A stretch of 64,000 bases of DNA, from contig DATJWM010000039.1 in the NCBI GenBank assembly GCA_035501255.1, positions 1-64,000 of the forward strand, in the 5' to 3' direction. Made by a program: the position numbers and the translations under genes. Position 1 is the stretch's first letter, and each line of letters begins with the position of its first letter. Below are positions 33,807 to 41,979 of this stretch, one piece after another. The DNA is from JAFAZI01 sp035501255. Lineage in GTDB: Bacteria; Actinomycetota; Actinomycetes; JAFAQI01. Below the pieces are notes generated by a model. It did no database searches, was not told the DNA's origin, and saw nothing but the letters and a program-made list of their open reading frames with translations.

Positions 33807-35522
33807 ATGAGAGGTACGGCGCAGCTCGGGCCGCAGGCCAGGGAGGACGCCTGGAAGGCCCTCGACGGTGGCCACGTCGAGGTCCTCGTCATCGGCGGCG
33901 GCGTCGTCGGCTGCGGCGTCGCGCTGGACGCGGCGACGCGGGGCCTGCGCAGCGCGCTCGTCGAGGCGCGCGACCTGGCGAGCGGCACCTCCTCCCGGTC
34001 GTCGAAGCTCATCCACGGTGGGCTGCGCTACCTCGAGCAGATGGACTTCGCGCTCGTCCGGGAAGCGCTGCACGAGCGCGAACTGGTGCTGAGCCGCCTC
34101 GCTCCGCACCTGGTGAAACCGGTGTCGTTCCTCTACCCGTTGACCCACCATGGCTGGGAGCGGTTGTACGTCGGGGCCGGTCTGGCGCTCTACGACACCC
34201 TTGGTGGCGCCCGATCGGTGCCCCGGCACCGGCATCTGACCCGTCGTGGTGCCCGCGCCCTCGCCCCGGCCCTACGCCGCGATGCTCTGGTTGGCGGGAT
34301 TCGCTACTACGACGCACAGTGTGACGACGCGAGGTACGCCCTGACCGTCGCCCGCACCGCCGCGGTGTACGGGGCGGTCGTGCGTCCCTCGACGGAGGTC
34401 ATCGGATTCGTTCGGGAGGGTGGTCGGATCACCGGGGCTGTCCTGCGCGACACCGAGACGGGGGCGACCTGCACGGTCACGACCGGAGTCGTGATCAACG
34501 CGACCGGGGTGTGGACGGACGACGTCCAGCGCCTCGCCGACTCGCGCGGTGAGTTCAAGGTCCGGGCGTCGAAGGGTATTCACATCGTCGTTCCGCGGGA
34601 CCGGATCTCCTCGAGCACCGGGATCATCCTTCGCACCGAGGAATCGGTGCTGTTCGTCATTCCCTGGGGCGAGTACTGGATCATCGGAACGACCGACCAC
34701 GACTGGCACTACGACAAGGCCCACCCGGCCGCGAGCAAGGTGGACATCGACTACCTGCTGACTCGACTCAACGAGGTCCTGGCCGTCCCGCTCACCAGAG
34801 CGGACATCTCCGGGGTGTACGCCGGTCTCCGGCCGCTGTTGTCCGGCGAACACGAGGAGACCTCGCAGCTGTCTCGCGAGCACGCGATCAGCCGGTCACC
34901 TCGCGGGATGGTCTCGGTGGCCGGCGGGAAGTACACCACCTACCGGGTGATGGCCAAGGACGCCGTTGACGCCGCAGTGGGCGATCTGGGTCGGCACACG
35001 CCGCCGTGCGTCACCGAGCAGATCGCGTTGATCGGCGCCGATGGGTACCACGCCCTCGCCAATCAGGCGGAGTCGCTCGCGACCGACCTGGGGCTTGCGC
35101 GCTGGCGAGTGGATCACCTTCTCGATCGCTTCGGTGCGTTGATCGACGACGTGCTCGCACCGGCCGTGGAGGATCCGAGCTGGCTCGAGCCGGTGCCCGG
35201 CGCCGGGACCTACCTCATGGCTGAGGTCCGCTATGCCGCGACGCATGAGGCTGCCCTGCACGTCGACGACGTGCTGACCCGCAGGACCCGGATCTCGATC
35301 GAGACCGATCACCGGGGGGTCGTGTCGGCCCCGGCTGTCGCGGCCGCCCTCGCGACCGTGCTCGGGTGGGACGAGGAGACCCGGGAGCGGGAGGTCGAGA
35401 CCTACGTCGCTCGGGTGGGCGCCGAGCGGTTGAGCCAGGAACAGACCGACGACGAGAACGCCGACGCCCACCGGCTGCTGGCCCCGGATACCCGGCGAAC
35501 CGTCGTCGACGCGCGGGGCTGA
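33807..35522 (+). CDS. glpD: Glycerol-3-phosphate dehydrogenase (FAD)
   Basis: 571 aa from ATG 33807 (a TTG one codon earlier is less likely). The FAD Rossmann motif VIGGGVVGCGVALDAATRG is near residue 30, followed by SGTSSRSSKLIHGGLRYLEQ, the GlpD/GlpA signature. A C-terminal DAO_C domain includes EVRYAATHEAALHVDDVLTRRTR. It oxidises glycerol 3-phosphate to dihydroxyacetone phosphate at the membrane and passes electrons to quinone. No glpK or glpF is adjacent. It converges on the anti-sigma gene, 21 bases away. Confidence 0.93.
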   Translation: MRGTAQLGPQAREDAWKALDGGHVEVLVIGGGVVGCGVALDAATRGLRSALVEARDLASGTSSRSSKLIHGGLRYLEQMDFALVREALHERELVLSRLAPHLVKPVSFLYPLTHHGWERLYVGAGLALYDTLGGARSVPRHRHLTRRGARALAPALRRDALVGGIRYYDAQCDDARYALTVARTAAVYGAVVRPSTEVIGFVREGGRITGAVLRDTETGATCTVTTGVVINATGVWTDDVQRLADSRGEFKVRASKGIHIVVPRDRISSSTGIILRTEESVLFVIPWGEYWIIGTTDHDWHYDKAHPAASKVDIDYLLTRLNEVLAVPLTRADISGVYAGLRPLLSGEHEETSQLSREHAISRSPRGMVSVAGGKYTTYRVMAKDAVDAAVGDLGRHTPPCVTEQIALIGADGYHALANQAESLATDLGLARWRVDHLLDRFGALIDDVLAPAVEDPSWLEPVPGAGTYLMAEVRYAATHEAALHVDDVLTRRTRISIETDHRGVVSAPAVAAALATVLGWDEETREREVETYVARVGAERLSQEQTDDENADAHRLLAPDTRRTVVDARG

Positions 35523-35543
35523 GGCGGCCGACGGAGGGGCCGG

Positions 35544-35951
35544 TCAGCCGCCGGATCGTCCCCGCAACGTCTTGACGCCCCGGTAGACGCCGTACCCGAT
35601 TCCGGTGGATGCGAGTGCGCCGACGGTGAGGAAGGCCACGGACAGGCCTGGCCGGGCCCCGCTGACCGCTCCGCGGGCGGGCACTGCGGCCCGCTCGCGC
35701 ACCCCGCGCGGGCGGGCCCGCGCGAGCAACTCGTCGAGCAGACCGTCCGGCGGCTCGGGCGGCTGATCGCGCAGCGCGGTCAGGGCATCGGCGAGTTGCT
35801 GCTGGCGGTCGCGCTCGGCGGTGCACCCTGCGCAGTGCCGAAGATGAGCGCGCACGACGTGCAGCGACCATCCGGTCAGCTCGCCGTCGACCAGGGCCGG
35901 CAGTTGGGAACGGGTCTCGCGGCAAAACCGCGGCAGGTCCTCCTCGCTCAT
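35544..35951 (-). CDS. Zinc-finger anti-sigma factor (zf-HC2) with one membrane helix
   Basis: 135 aa from ATG 35951, overlapping the sigma gene stop by ATGA. The ZAS motif is HLRHCAGC (H-X3-C-X2-C), with a preceding His/Cys partner in the N-terminal helix. A membrane helix near the C terminus (LSVAFLTVGALASTGIGYGVY) anchors it. It should hold the ECF sigma factor encoded just upstream. The short segment after the helix is basic and extracytoplasmic or cytoplasmic; orientation is not determined. Confidence 0.86.
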   Translation of the reverse strand: MSEEDLPRFCRETRSQLPALVDGELTGWSLHVVRAHLRHCAGCTAERDRQQQLADALTALRDQPPEPPDGLLDELLARARPRGVRERAAVPARGAVSGARPGLSVAFLTVGALASTGIGYGVYRGVKTLRGRSGG

Positions 35952-36523
35952 GCGGGTTCGCCGATCGCGGTGTCTGCGTCGCCGAGCACCAACGTGCGAA
36001 GACGGGCATGTGCCCGATGCAACCGCACCTTGACCACGCTTTCGGACACTCCGAGCAGGTCGGCCACCTCCTTCGTGGACAGGCCCTCAAGGTCTCGTAA
36101 CACGACCACCGCCCGGGCGTCTTCCGCCAGCGTGGCGAGCGCAGCCTCGGAACGTGCGGCCAGGTCGGACGTCGCCGCGATCTCATCCGGAAGCGGGCCG
36201 CTCGAGGCCAGCTCGGACGCTTCCCCGGGAAGACCGAAGGCGGTGCGACCGGCGGCCATCCCGGTCTCCCGCGCTCGGGAGCGCTTGCGCAGGACCGTGA
36301 GGCACACGTTCACCGTGATCCGGTGCAACCAGGTGCCGAAGGCTGCCTCGCCACGGAAGCCGATGACCGAGCGCATCACCCGCACGAACACCTCCTGGGT
36401 CGCGTCGGCGGCTTCGTCGGGGTCGGCGAGCATCCGGCGGCACAACGCGTAGACGTCGGCGTAGGTCGCGCGGATCAGCGCGTCCAGCGCGTCGGGCTCA
36501 CCGCGTTGGCACGCCCGCACCAA
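35948..36523 (-). CDS. ECF RNA polymerase sigma factor
   Basis: 191 aa if started at TTG 36523. A GTG lies one codon later, and an in-frame ATC at 36541 would give IDVDPALVRACQRGEPDAL, closer to usual ECF N termini. Region 2 has ALIRATYADVYALCRRML and DATQEVFVRVM; region 4 has LRDLEGLSTKEVADLLGVSE and VVKVRLHRAHARLR. Its promoter carries GTAACC-N17-GTCT, the same elements as the divergent small membrane gene, so it is likely autoregulated with a shared regulon. ATGA overlap with the anti-sigma gene. Confidence 0.9.
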   Translation of the reverse strand: MVRACQRGEPDALDALIRATYADVYALCRRMLADPDEAADATQEVFVRVMRSVIGFRGEAAFGTWLHRITVNVCLTVLRKRSRARETGMAAGRTAFGLPGEASELASSGPLPDEIAATSDLAARSEAALATLAEDARAVVVLRDLEGLSTKEVADLLGVSESVVKVRLHRAHARLRTLVLGDADTAIGEPA

Positions 36524-36544
36524 CGCCGGGTCGACGTCGATATC

Positions 36545-36571
36545 AGACCTCCCTCACGCCGGTTCGGTTAC
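36545..36571 (-). promoter_or_regulatory. ECF-type promoter for the sigma/anti-sigma operon
   Basis: On the minus strand GTAACC (36571-36566) is followed by a 17-base spacer and GTCT (36548-36545), an ECF-type -35 with AAC and a GTC -10. The start codon follows closely, so the leader is short or absent. Confidence 0.6.
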
Positions 36572-36612
36572 CGGGATCGCCCCTGGTGGATCGACCCGGG
36601 AAAAACTGGTCT

Positions 36613-36637
36613 GTAACCAAGGCTGCGCCGCGGAGTC
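36613..36637 (+). promoter_or_regulatory. ECF-type promoter for the small membrane protein gene
   Basis: GTAACC (36613-36618), 16-base spacer, GTC (36635-36637). It mirrors the promoter of the divergent sigma gene, suggesting both are read by the same ECF sigma factor. Confidence 0.6.
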
Positions 36638-36688
36638 AAAACAGGTGACGCGGCGCGCCGATGTGCCGCAGACAGGGAGAAAAGTCCG

Positions 36689-37000
36689 ATGTACGCATTC
36701 GTCGTGTTCGTGGGTCTTGCGCTCGCGCTCGCCGTCGTCGGTGAGGTGCTCGACGAGGTGCTGCCCGTGAAGGCACCCAGGGCGCTGACCACCACGCTCG
36801 CGGTCGGGGTCGCGATCCTCGTCTCGTGGGCACTCGACTACTCGGTGTTCCAGGCGTTCGGCCAGACACTGCGCGCCCAGTGGATGAACCCGGTCGCGAC
36901 CGGCGTCGTTCTGGTTGGTGCCGGCGAAGCGATCCGGGCGATCCTCAACAACCTGGGCCTGACCCTCTCGATCGGGACGAACCGGTCCAAGACGGCGTAG
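36689..37000 (+). CDS. Small membrane protein, probable ECF-regulon member
   Basis: 103 aa from ATG 36689, with GGGAGA nine bases upstream. Three hydrophobic segments: FVVFVGLALALAVVGEVLDE, ALTTTLAVGVAILVSWALD, and PVATGVVLVGAGEAIRAIL, with a short polar tail. No known family recognised. Divergent from the ECF sigma gene with matching GTAACC promoters, so it may be part of the envelope-stress response that this sigma factor controls. Confidence 0.72.
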   Translation: MYAFVVFVGLALALAVVGEVLDEVLPVKAPRALTTTLAVGVAILVSWALDYSVFQAFGQTLRAQWMNPVATGVVLVGAGEAIRAILNNLGLTLSIGTNRSKTA

Positions 37001-37007
37001 CCGTTTG

Positions 37008-37073
37008 CGACGGCCACCGGCCGTCGTGCGCAACTCCGCCCGCCGTACTGCTTTCCCCGGGTACGGCGGGCGG
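37008..37073. terminator. Bidirectional terminator pair between convergent genes
   Basis: Two perfect hairpins: an 8-bp stem CGACGGCC with loop ACC (37008-37026) and a 13-bp stem CCGCCCGCCGTAC with a 12-base loop (37036-37073). They sit between the small membrane gene and ppa, which converge. No long T tract, as is common in high-GC actinomycetes. Confidence 0.7.
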
Positions 37074-37109
37074 CCCGCGTCCGGCTCCTCGACCGCGATC
37101 TGTGGTTGG

Positions 37110-37592
37110 TCAGGGGGTGCGAAGCCGTTTGCGTGACGCGGTGATCTCGGCTTCGGCCTCCGCGCGCCCGACCCAGTGGGCGCCCTCGACACTCTTACCG
37201 GGTTCGAGGTCCTTGTAGACCTCGAAGAAGTGCTGGATCTCCAGCCGGTCGAACTCCGGCAGGTGGTGGATGTCGCGCAGATGCTCCTGCCGAGGGTCGT
37301 TCGCCGGCACGCAAATGACCTTGTCGTCGCCACCTTTTTCATCGGTCATCCGGAACATGCCGATCGCGCGGCTGAGGATCAGGCAGCCGGGAAAGGTCGG
37401 CTCGGGGAGCAGCACGAGTGCGTCGAGCGGATCGCCGTCGGCTCCGAGGGTGTGTTCGACGAAGCCGTAGTCGGCGGGGTATTGGGTGGCCGTGAACAGG
37501 GTCCGGTCGAGGCGGATCCGACCGGTGGCGTGATCCACCTCGTATTTGTTGCGGGTGCCCTTCGGGATCTCGATCAAGACGTCGAACTCCAC
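37110..37592 (-). CDS. ppa: Inorganic pyrophosphatase
   Basis: 160 aa from GTG 37592 with GGAG five bases upstream. Family I soluble PPase: EIPKGTRNKYEVDHATG, YGFVEHT and the signature DGDPLDALVLL with metal-binding aspartates, then DDKVICVPANDP and HFFEVYKDLEPGK. It hydrolyses PPi to phosphate in the cytoplasm, complementing the membrane hppA. It is divergent from dacB, as in mycobacteria. Confidence 0.95.
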   Translation of the reverse strand: MEFDVLIEIPKGTRNKYEVDHATGRIRLDRTLFTATQYPADYGFVEHTLGADGDPLDALVLLPEPTFPGCLILSRAIGMFRMTDEKGGDDKVICVPANDPRQEHLRDIHHLPEFDRLEIQHFFEVYKDLEPGKSVEGAHWVGRAEAEAEITASRKRLRTP

Positions 37593-37640
37593 CGGGTCTC
37601 CAGTCCTCGGGGTTGTCGCGTTCTCTTCAGCAACACCACG

Positions 37641-37646
37641 TAGTGT
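37641..37646 (+). promoter_or_regulatory. -10 element TAGTGT of a leaderless promoter (dacB)
   Basis: TAGTGT ends eight bases before the GTG at 37655, the start that gives a short n-region before the membrane helix. No Shine-Dalgarno. Confidence 0.5.
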
Positions 37647-37654
37647 CGCGCGAG

Positions 37655-39049
37655 GTGCGTACTTCTCGGGTGGCGGCGATCGCCGTCGCGTCCATTGTGT
37701 CGGTTGCGATCGTGGTCGCCTACGCCGTGCACCGCGGGGGCGGCGCGCCGAGCGCCACCCCGAGCCTGTCCCCGACGATTGCGCCGCTTCCGATGTCATC
37801 GCCGCGCCCGTCGGTGCTCGCGCCGCTCGCGTCGACCGCGGCGGTCCCGACCCCGGCGGCGATGCGGGCCAACCTGTCGGCCGCGGCGGCACGGGTCGCG
37901 GCCGGCGCAACTCTGGTCGGCGAGGTGATCGACGCCCGGACCGGTGCGCGGTTGTGGTCGCGCGCGCCGCGCCGGGCGCAGCCGCCGGCGTCGACGGCAA
38001 AGCTGCTGACCGCCGCGGCGGCGTTGCGCGACCTCGGCCCGGCCTATCGGTTGCCCACGCAGACCCGACTCGTGGGGCGCACGGTCTACCTGGTTGGCGG
38101 CGGTGATCCGACAATCGTCCGCGGTCCGTCCTCGGCCGTTGTCTCGACGTACCCGACGCCGGCGCGCTTATCGACCCTCGCCAAGGAAACCGCGGCGGCG
38201 CTCGGTCCCGGTCGGCGGGTTCGGCTTCGCCTGGACACGAGCGCGTGGGCCGGTCCGGCGCTCGCCCGCGGGTGGAAGGCGTCGTACCTGACCGAGGGAG
38301 ACATCGCCCCGCCCAGCCCGCTCGAGGTCGACGAAGGCCGGCTCGACCCGGACAGCGAGTACTCGCCGCGGACCGCGAACCCTGCCGCTCAGGCGGGTGA
38401 GGTGTTTGCCACCCTGCTCGCGCAGGACGGAGTACAGGTGATCGGCGCGACCCGGGCCGGCACCGCTCCTGCGGCGGCGCGAACCGTGGCCCAGGTGCAC
38501 TCGCCGCCGGTCGCCGCGCTCGTCCAGCAGATGCTGACCGAGAGCGACGACGACCTGGCCGAGGCGCTCGGTCGGGCGGTGGCGATCCAGGACCATCGGC
38601 CGGCGACATTCCATGGCGCCGCAGCCGCCGTCACTTCCTCGGTCGCGGCGCTCGGCGTGCCGATCGACGGTCTGGTGCTCCATGACGCCAGCGGTTTGTC
38701 CCACCGCGATCGGGTGGCACCACGGACCCTGACCGCGGTGCTGCGGCTGGCGACCTCGCCCGCGCAGCCGCGGATGCGCCCGATCATCGAGGGACTCCCG
38801 GTGGCGGGGCTGACCGGAACGTTGGCGCTGCGCTACCTCGGTGGACCGTCCCGGCGTGCGGCCGGGGTCCTTCGGGCCAAGACCGGGACGTTGTCCGGGG
38901 TCAACGCGCTGGCCGGTCAGGTCGTCGACCGCAGCGGTCGGCTGCTGATCTTTGACTTCCAGGCATCTAATGTCAGCGTGCCGGGCGAAACCGTACCCGC
39001 GCTGGACACGCTCGCGTCCCGGCTGGAGCATTGCGGCTGCACCGGCTGA
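37655..39049 (+). CDS. dacB: D-alanyl-D-alanine carboxypeptidase, S13/DacB class
   Basis: 464 aa from GTG 37655; starts further upstream (TTG 37613) lack support. A signal/anchor helix (VASIVSVAIVVAYAV) and a Ser/Pro/Ala linker precede the S13 domain. Active-site motifs: SxxK at S113-K116 (STAK), KTG at about 409 (AKTGTLSGVN), but the SxN motif reads S297-D298-D299 (ESDDDLAEAL), where Asn is expected at 299. Class C penicillin-binding proteins trim D-Ala from peptidoglycan stem peptides. The Asn-to-Asp change could lower activity. Ends next to 30-bp repeat array B. Confidence 0.9.
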   Translation: MRTSRVAAIAVASIVSVAIVVAYAVHRGGGAPSATPSLSPTIAPLPMSSPRPSVLAPLASTAAVPTPAAMRANLSAAAARVAAGATLVGEVIDARTGARLWSRAPRRAQPPASTAKLLTAAAALRDLGPAYRLPTQTRLVGRTVYLVGGGDPTIVRGPSSAVVSTYPTPARLSTLAKETAAALGPGRRVRLRLDTSAWAGPALARGWKASYLTEGDIAPPSPLEVDEGRLDPDSEYSPRTANPAAQAGEVFATLLAQDGVQVIGATRAGTAPAAARTVAQVHSPPVAALVQQMLTESDDDLAEALGRAVAIQDHRPATFHGAAAAVTSSVAALGVPIDGLVLHDASGLSHRDRVAPRTLTAVLRLATSPAQPRMRPIIEGLPVAGLTGTLALRYLGGPSRRAAGVLRAKTGTLSGVNALAGQVVDRSGRLLIFDFQASNVSVPGETVPALDTLASRLEHCGCTG

Positions 39050-39055
39050 CCGCAC

Positions 39056-39175
39056 GGCGTACCGGCGTGACGCCGCTATCGGTATGGCGTACCGGCGTGA
39101 CGCCGCTATCGGTACGGCGTACCGGCGTGACGCCGCTATCGGTATGGCGTACCGGCGTGACGCCGCTTCGGCGTA
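39056..39175 (+). repeat. 30-bp tandem repeat array B (four units)
   Basis: Four units at 39056, 39086, 39116 and 39146, almost identical. Each holds TACCGGCGTGACGCCGCT, centred on the perfect palindrome GGCGTGACGCC. The last unit diverges after the palindrome into the -10 TACGTT (39174). The array spans all but six bases of the gap between dacB and the DUF2342 gene. Its core is the same as array C in reverse orientation (19-20 bases identical). Confidence 0.92.
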
Positions 39176-39179
39176 CGTT
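39174..39179 (+). promoter_or_regulatory. -10 element TACGTT at the end of repeat array B
   Basis: TACGTT ends six bases before the ATG at 39186 (leaderless). The last repeat palindrome (39154-39164) starts 20 bases upstream of the hexamer. Confidence 0.6.
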
Positions 39180-39185
39180 CTATGG

Positions 39186-40271
39186 ATGCAGCTCGTCGAT
39201 TGGCGGCTCGCGGCGGCGACCGGCAGCCGGCTGGTGCCGCCGGGACCGTCGATCGGCCTGACCGAGGCCGTGGCGACGGTCGAGGATCTGCGCCGGACCG
39301 CCGTGATCGCCGACCGCTACGTCGCGGACATCACCGGCCTGGACGTCGCGTCCGACAGCGCGGTGACCGTGGTGGTCGACCGCCCGGCCTGGATCCGGGC
39401 CAACGTCGACAGCTTCGAGCAACTCGCCGGGCCGATCATCGCGAGCCTGGTCGACGCGCGCGGCGTCGCTCCTTCGGTCGTGACCTCGCTCGGCTCCCGT
39501 GCGGCCGGGGTCGAGGTCGGTCTGTTGCTGAGCTACCTCGCGACCAAGGTGCTGGGGCAGTTCGAGCTCCTCGGGCCACCTCGTGGGCCGGGCGGCGCGC
39601 CCGGCGTCCCCGGACGCCTCACCCTGGTCGCCCCGAACATCGTCGCGGCCGAACGCTCGCTGGAGGTCGACCCGGCCGACTTCCGGCTGTGGGTGTGCCT
39701 GCACGAGGTCACTCACCGCACTCAATTCGCGACCGCACCGTGGCTGCACGCTCACGTGCAGGATCTGCTGCGCGAGTTCCTGCTCGCGTCCGACCTCGAT
39801 CCGGCCGCCGTGCTGCGCCGCGTACGCGACGCGGCGAGCGGGCTGGCCGGCAGCCGCCGACCAGGGCCGAATCGGAGCATGATCGAAGTCCTCCAGACGC
39901 CCGCGCAGCGGGAGATCCTCGACCGGCTGACCGGGCTGATGAGCCTTCTCGAAGGCCACGCCGACGTCGTGATGGACCAGGTCGGCCCGTCGGTCGTCCC
40001 CTCGGTCGCGACGATCCGTTCCCGATTCGAGCGCAGACGGGCCGAATCAGGCCCGGTCGCGCGACTCATCCGGCGGGTGATCGGTCTCGAGATGAAGATG
40101 CGGCAGTACGCCGAAGGAGCGGCGTTCGTGCGCGCGGTCATCGCAGCGGTCGGCATGGACGGACTCAACACCGTCTGGTCGGCGCCCGATCGGCTTCCCA
40201 CCGGTGCCGAGATCAAGGAACCGGCCAGATGGCTCGCCCGGACGGGTACGCCGCCCCTGGCTCCGGCCTGA
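39186..40271 (+). CDS. Zinc-dependent metalloprotease-like protein, DUF2342
   Basis: 361 aa from ATG 39186 (another ATG at 39182 is out of frame). Contains a gluzincin-like WVCLHEVTHRTQF (HExxH, about 175) and a downstream ESLLEGHADVVMD-like stretch (LLEGHADVVMDQ, third ligand Glu), matching DUF2342, the Rv3626c family, sometimes annotated as F420-biosynthesis-associated. Mostly helical, cytoplasmic. Substrate unknown. First gene of a tilS-hpt operon, with the leaderless promoter at the end of repeat array B. Confidence 0.85.
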   Translation: MQLVDWRLAAATGSRLVPPGPSIGLTEAVATVEDLRRTAVIADRYVADITGLDVASDSAVTVVVDRPAWIRANVDSFEQLAGPIIASLVDARGVAPSVVTSLGSRAAGVEVGLLLSYLATKVLGQFELLGPPRGPGGAPGVPGRLTLVAPNIVAAERSLEVDPADFRLWVCLHEVTHRTQFATAPWLHAHVQDLLREFLLASDLDPAAVLRRVRDAASGLAGSRRPGPNRSMIEVLQTPAQREILDRLTGLMSLLEGHADVVMDQVGPSVVPSVATIRSRFERRRAESGPVARLIRRVIGLEMKMRQYAEGAAFVRAVIAAVGMDGLNTVWSAPDRLPTGAEIKEPARWLARTGTPPLAPA

Positions 40272-40276
40272 GCGCG

Positions 40277-41221
40277 ATGCGGATGGATCCGGCGGTTGCT
40301 GCTGTCCGGCGTGCGGTCCGCGCGGACCTGACCGACCTCCCGCCGGGAGCCCTCGTGCTCGCGGCCGTGAGCGGTGGCCCGGATTCGCTCGCGCTGGCTG
40401 CGGCGCTCGGCCAAGAGGCGGCGGCTCTCGGTCTGCGGGCGGGGGCGGTGACGGTGGATCACGGCCTCCAGGATGGCTCGGCCGACCGCGCGCGGGGGGT
40501 GGCGGCGACCTGTGCCGAGTTGGGTCTGGATCCGGTGGAGATCGTCGCGGTCGAGGTCGCTCGTGAGGGCGGCCCCGAAGGGGCGGCCCGCACCGCCAGG
40601 TACGCCGCGATCGATCGAGTCGTGGCTGCTCTCGGCGTCGGCGCCGTCCTGCTCGGTCACACCCTCGACGACCAGGCCGAGACGGTCCTGCTCGGCTTGG
40701 CCCGTGGGTCGGGGGCGCGATCGGTCTCGGGCATGCCGGCCCGCCGCGGCCGGCTTCGACGCCCGCTGCTCGAGCTACGCCGGGCCACGACCGACGCGGC
40801 GTGCCGAGCGTGGGAGCTCGCGCCGTGGGCCGATCCGCACAACGCCGATCCTCGGTTCGCCCGGGCCCGGGTGCGCACGCAGGTCATGCCGCTTCTCCTC
40901 GACGTGCTCGGACCGGGGGTACCGGAGGCGCTCGCGCGCACTGCGGCCATGGTGCGGGAGGACGCCGACGCGCTCGACGCCCTTGCCGCTTCAGTCACGG
41001 ACCCTGCCGACGTCGCGGCGCTCGAAGGACTCGGGCCGGCGATCCGCACCCGGGTCCTGCATCGGGCCGCGATCGAGGGTGGCGTGCCGGCCGGTGCTTT
41101 GAGCGCAGCGCATGTCCGGGAGATCGACCGCCTGGTGACCGCCTGGCACGGTCAGGGACCGGTGAGCCTGCCCGGGGGGTTGGTCGCCGAACGCGCGTAT
41201 GGCAGGCTCACGTTTCGATGA
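40277..41221 (+). CDS. tilS: tRNA(Ile)-lysidine synthetase
   Basis: 314 aa from ATG 40277 (ATG 40283 also possible). The PP-loop AAVSGGPDSLALAAALG near residue 30 identifies an N-type ATP pyrophosphatase; LLGHTLDDQAETVLLGLARG and GMPARRGRLRRPLLEL follow, as in TilS. It modifies cytidine-34 of tRNA-Ile(CAU) to lysidine so that it reads AUA. Short C-terminal domain, as usual for actinobacteria. ATGA overlap with hpt. Confidence 0.92.
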   Translation: MRMDPAVAAVRRAVRADLTDLPPGALVLAAVSGGPDSLALAAALGQEAAALGLRAGAVTVDHGLQDGSADRARGVAATCAELGLDPVEIVAVEVAREGGPEGAARTARYAAIDRVVAALGVGAVLLGHTLDDQAETVLLGLARGSGARSVSGMPARRGRLRRPLLELRRATTDAACRAWELAPWADPHNADPRFARARVRTQVMPLLLDVLGPGVPEALARTAAMVREDADALDALAASVTDPADVAALEGLGPAIRTRVLHRAAIEGGVPAGALSAAHVREIDRLVTAWHGQGPVSLPGGLVAERAYGRLTFR

Positions 41222-41808
41222 CCGCCCCACTGCTGCCGATGGAGACCGCGGCCGATCCGCCGGCCAACCTGCATCCGGATATCGAGGCCGTTCTGGTGTC
41301 GCAGGCCCAGATCGCACGGAAGATCGCCGAGCTGGCCGTCCTGATCGACACCGACTACGCCGGGCGGGAGGTCGTTCTCGTCGGGGTGCTCAAGGGCGCC
41401 GTGATGGTGATGGCCGATCTGGCCCGCGCGCTGAGCGTTCCGGTTTCGCTCGAGTTCATGGCCGTCTCCTCCTACGGGTCCGCGACCTCGTCCTCGGGTG
41501 TGGTGCGGATCCTCAAGGACCTCGACCGGGACATCGCCGGCTGCCACGTGCTCGTCGTTGAGGACATCATCGACTCGGGCCTGACGCTGTCGTGGTTGCT
41601 GCGCAATCTGCGTTCGAGAGGCCCGGCCTCGGTCGAGGTCGTGGCGATGCTGCGCAAACCGGAAGCCGCCCAGGTGCAGGTCCCGGTGCGCTACATGGGG
41701 TTCGACATCCCGAGCGTCTTCGTCGTCGGGTACGGCCTGGACTACGCGCAGCGCTACCGCGAGCTTCCCTATGTCGGCACCTTGCGGCCCGAGGTCTACT
41801 CCTCCTGA
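41218..41808 (+). CDS. hpt: Hypoxanthine phosphoribosyltransferase
   Basis: 196 aa from ATG 41218 (ATGA overlap with tilS). PRPP-binding motif VLVVEDIIDSGLTLSWLL (about 108-125), LVGVLKGAVMVMADLARAL, SSYGSATSSSG (flexible loop) and VGYGLDYAQRYRELPYVG at the end. It salvages hypoxanthine and guanine. tilS-hpt-ftsH order is widely conserved in bacteria. A gap of 171 bases follows, with GATACT about 70 bases before ftsH as a possible -10. Confidence 0.94.
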   Translation: MTAPLLPMETAADPPANLHPDIEAVLVSQAQIARKIAELAVLIDTDYAGREVVLVGVLKGAVMVMADLARALSVPVSLEFMAVSSYGSATSSSGVVRILKDLDRDIAGCHVLVVEDIIDSGLTLSWLLRNLRSRGPASVEVVAMLRKPEAAQVQVPVRYMGFDIPSVFVVGYGLDYAQRYRELPYVGTLRPEVYSS

Positions 41809-41979
41809 GCGTTCGGCGGTTTGCCGCTCGCCACGGGTGGCTCGATCGCGTGGATTAGGCGTTCCACAGGATCGGGCACGGGGGACGGCTAATCCGTAAG
41901 CGGTGTACCGTCGATACTTGCGGAGGACTCTTTTCCGACCTCTAAGCGCGATCCCGTCCAGCCACGTCGAGCAGGAGCT

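Noticed and set aside
39050..39175. Repeat-encoded peptide with GVTPL every ten residues as a real gene
   Set aside because: It is a by-product of a 30-bp period; it has no start signals and does not end at a sensible place, and the arrays are promoter-proximal.
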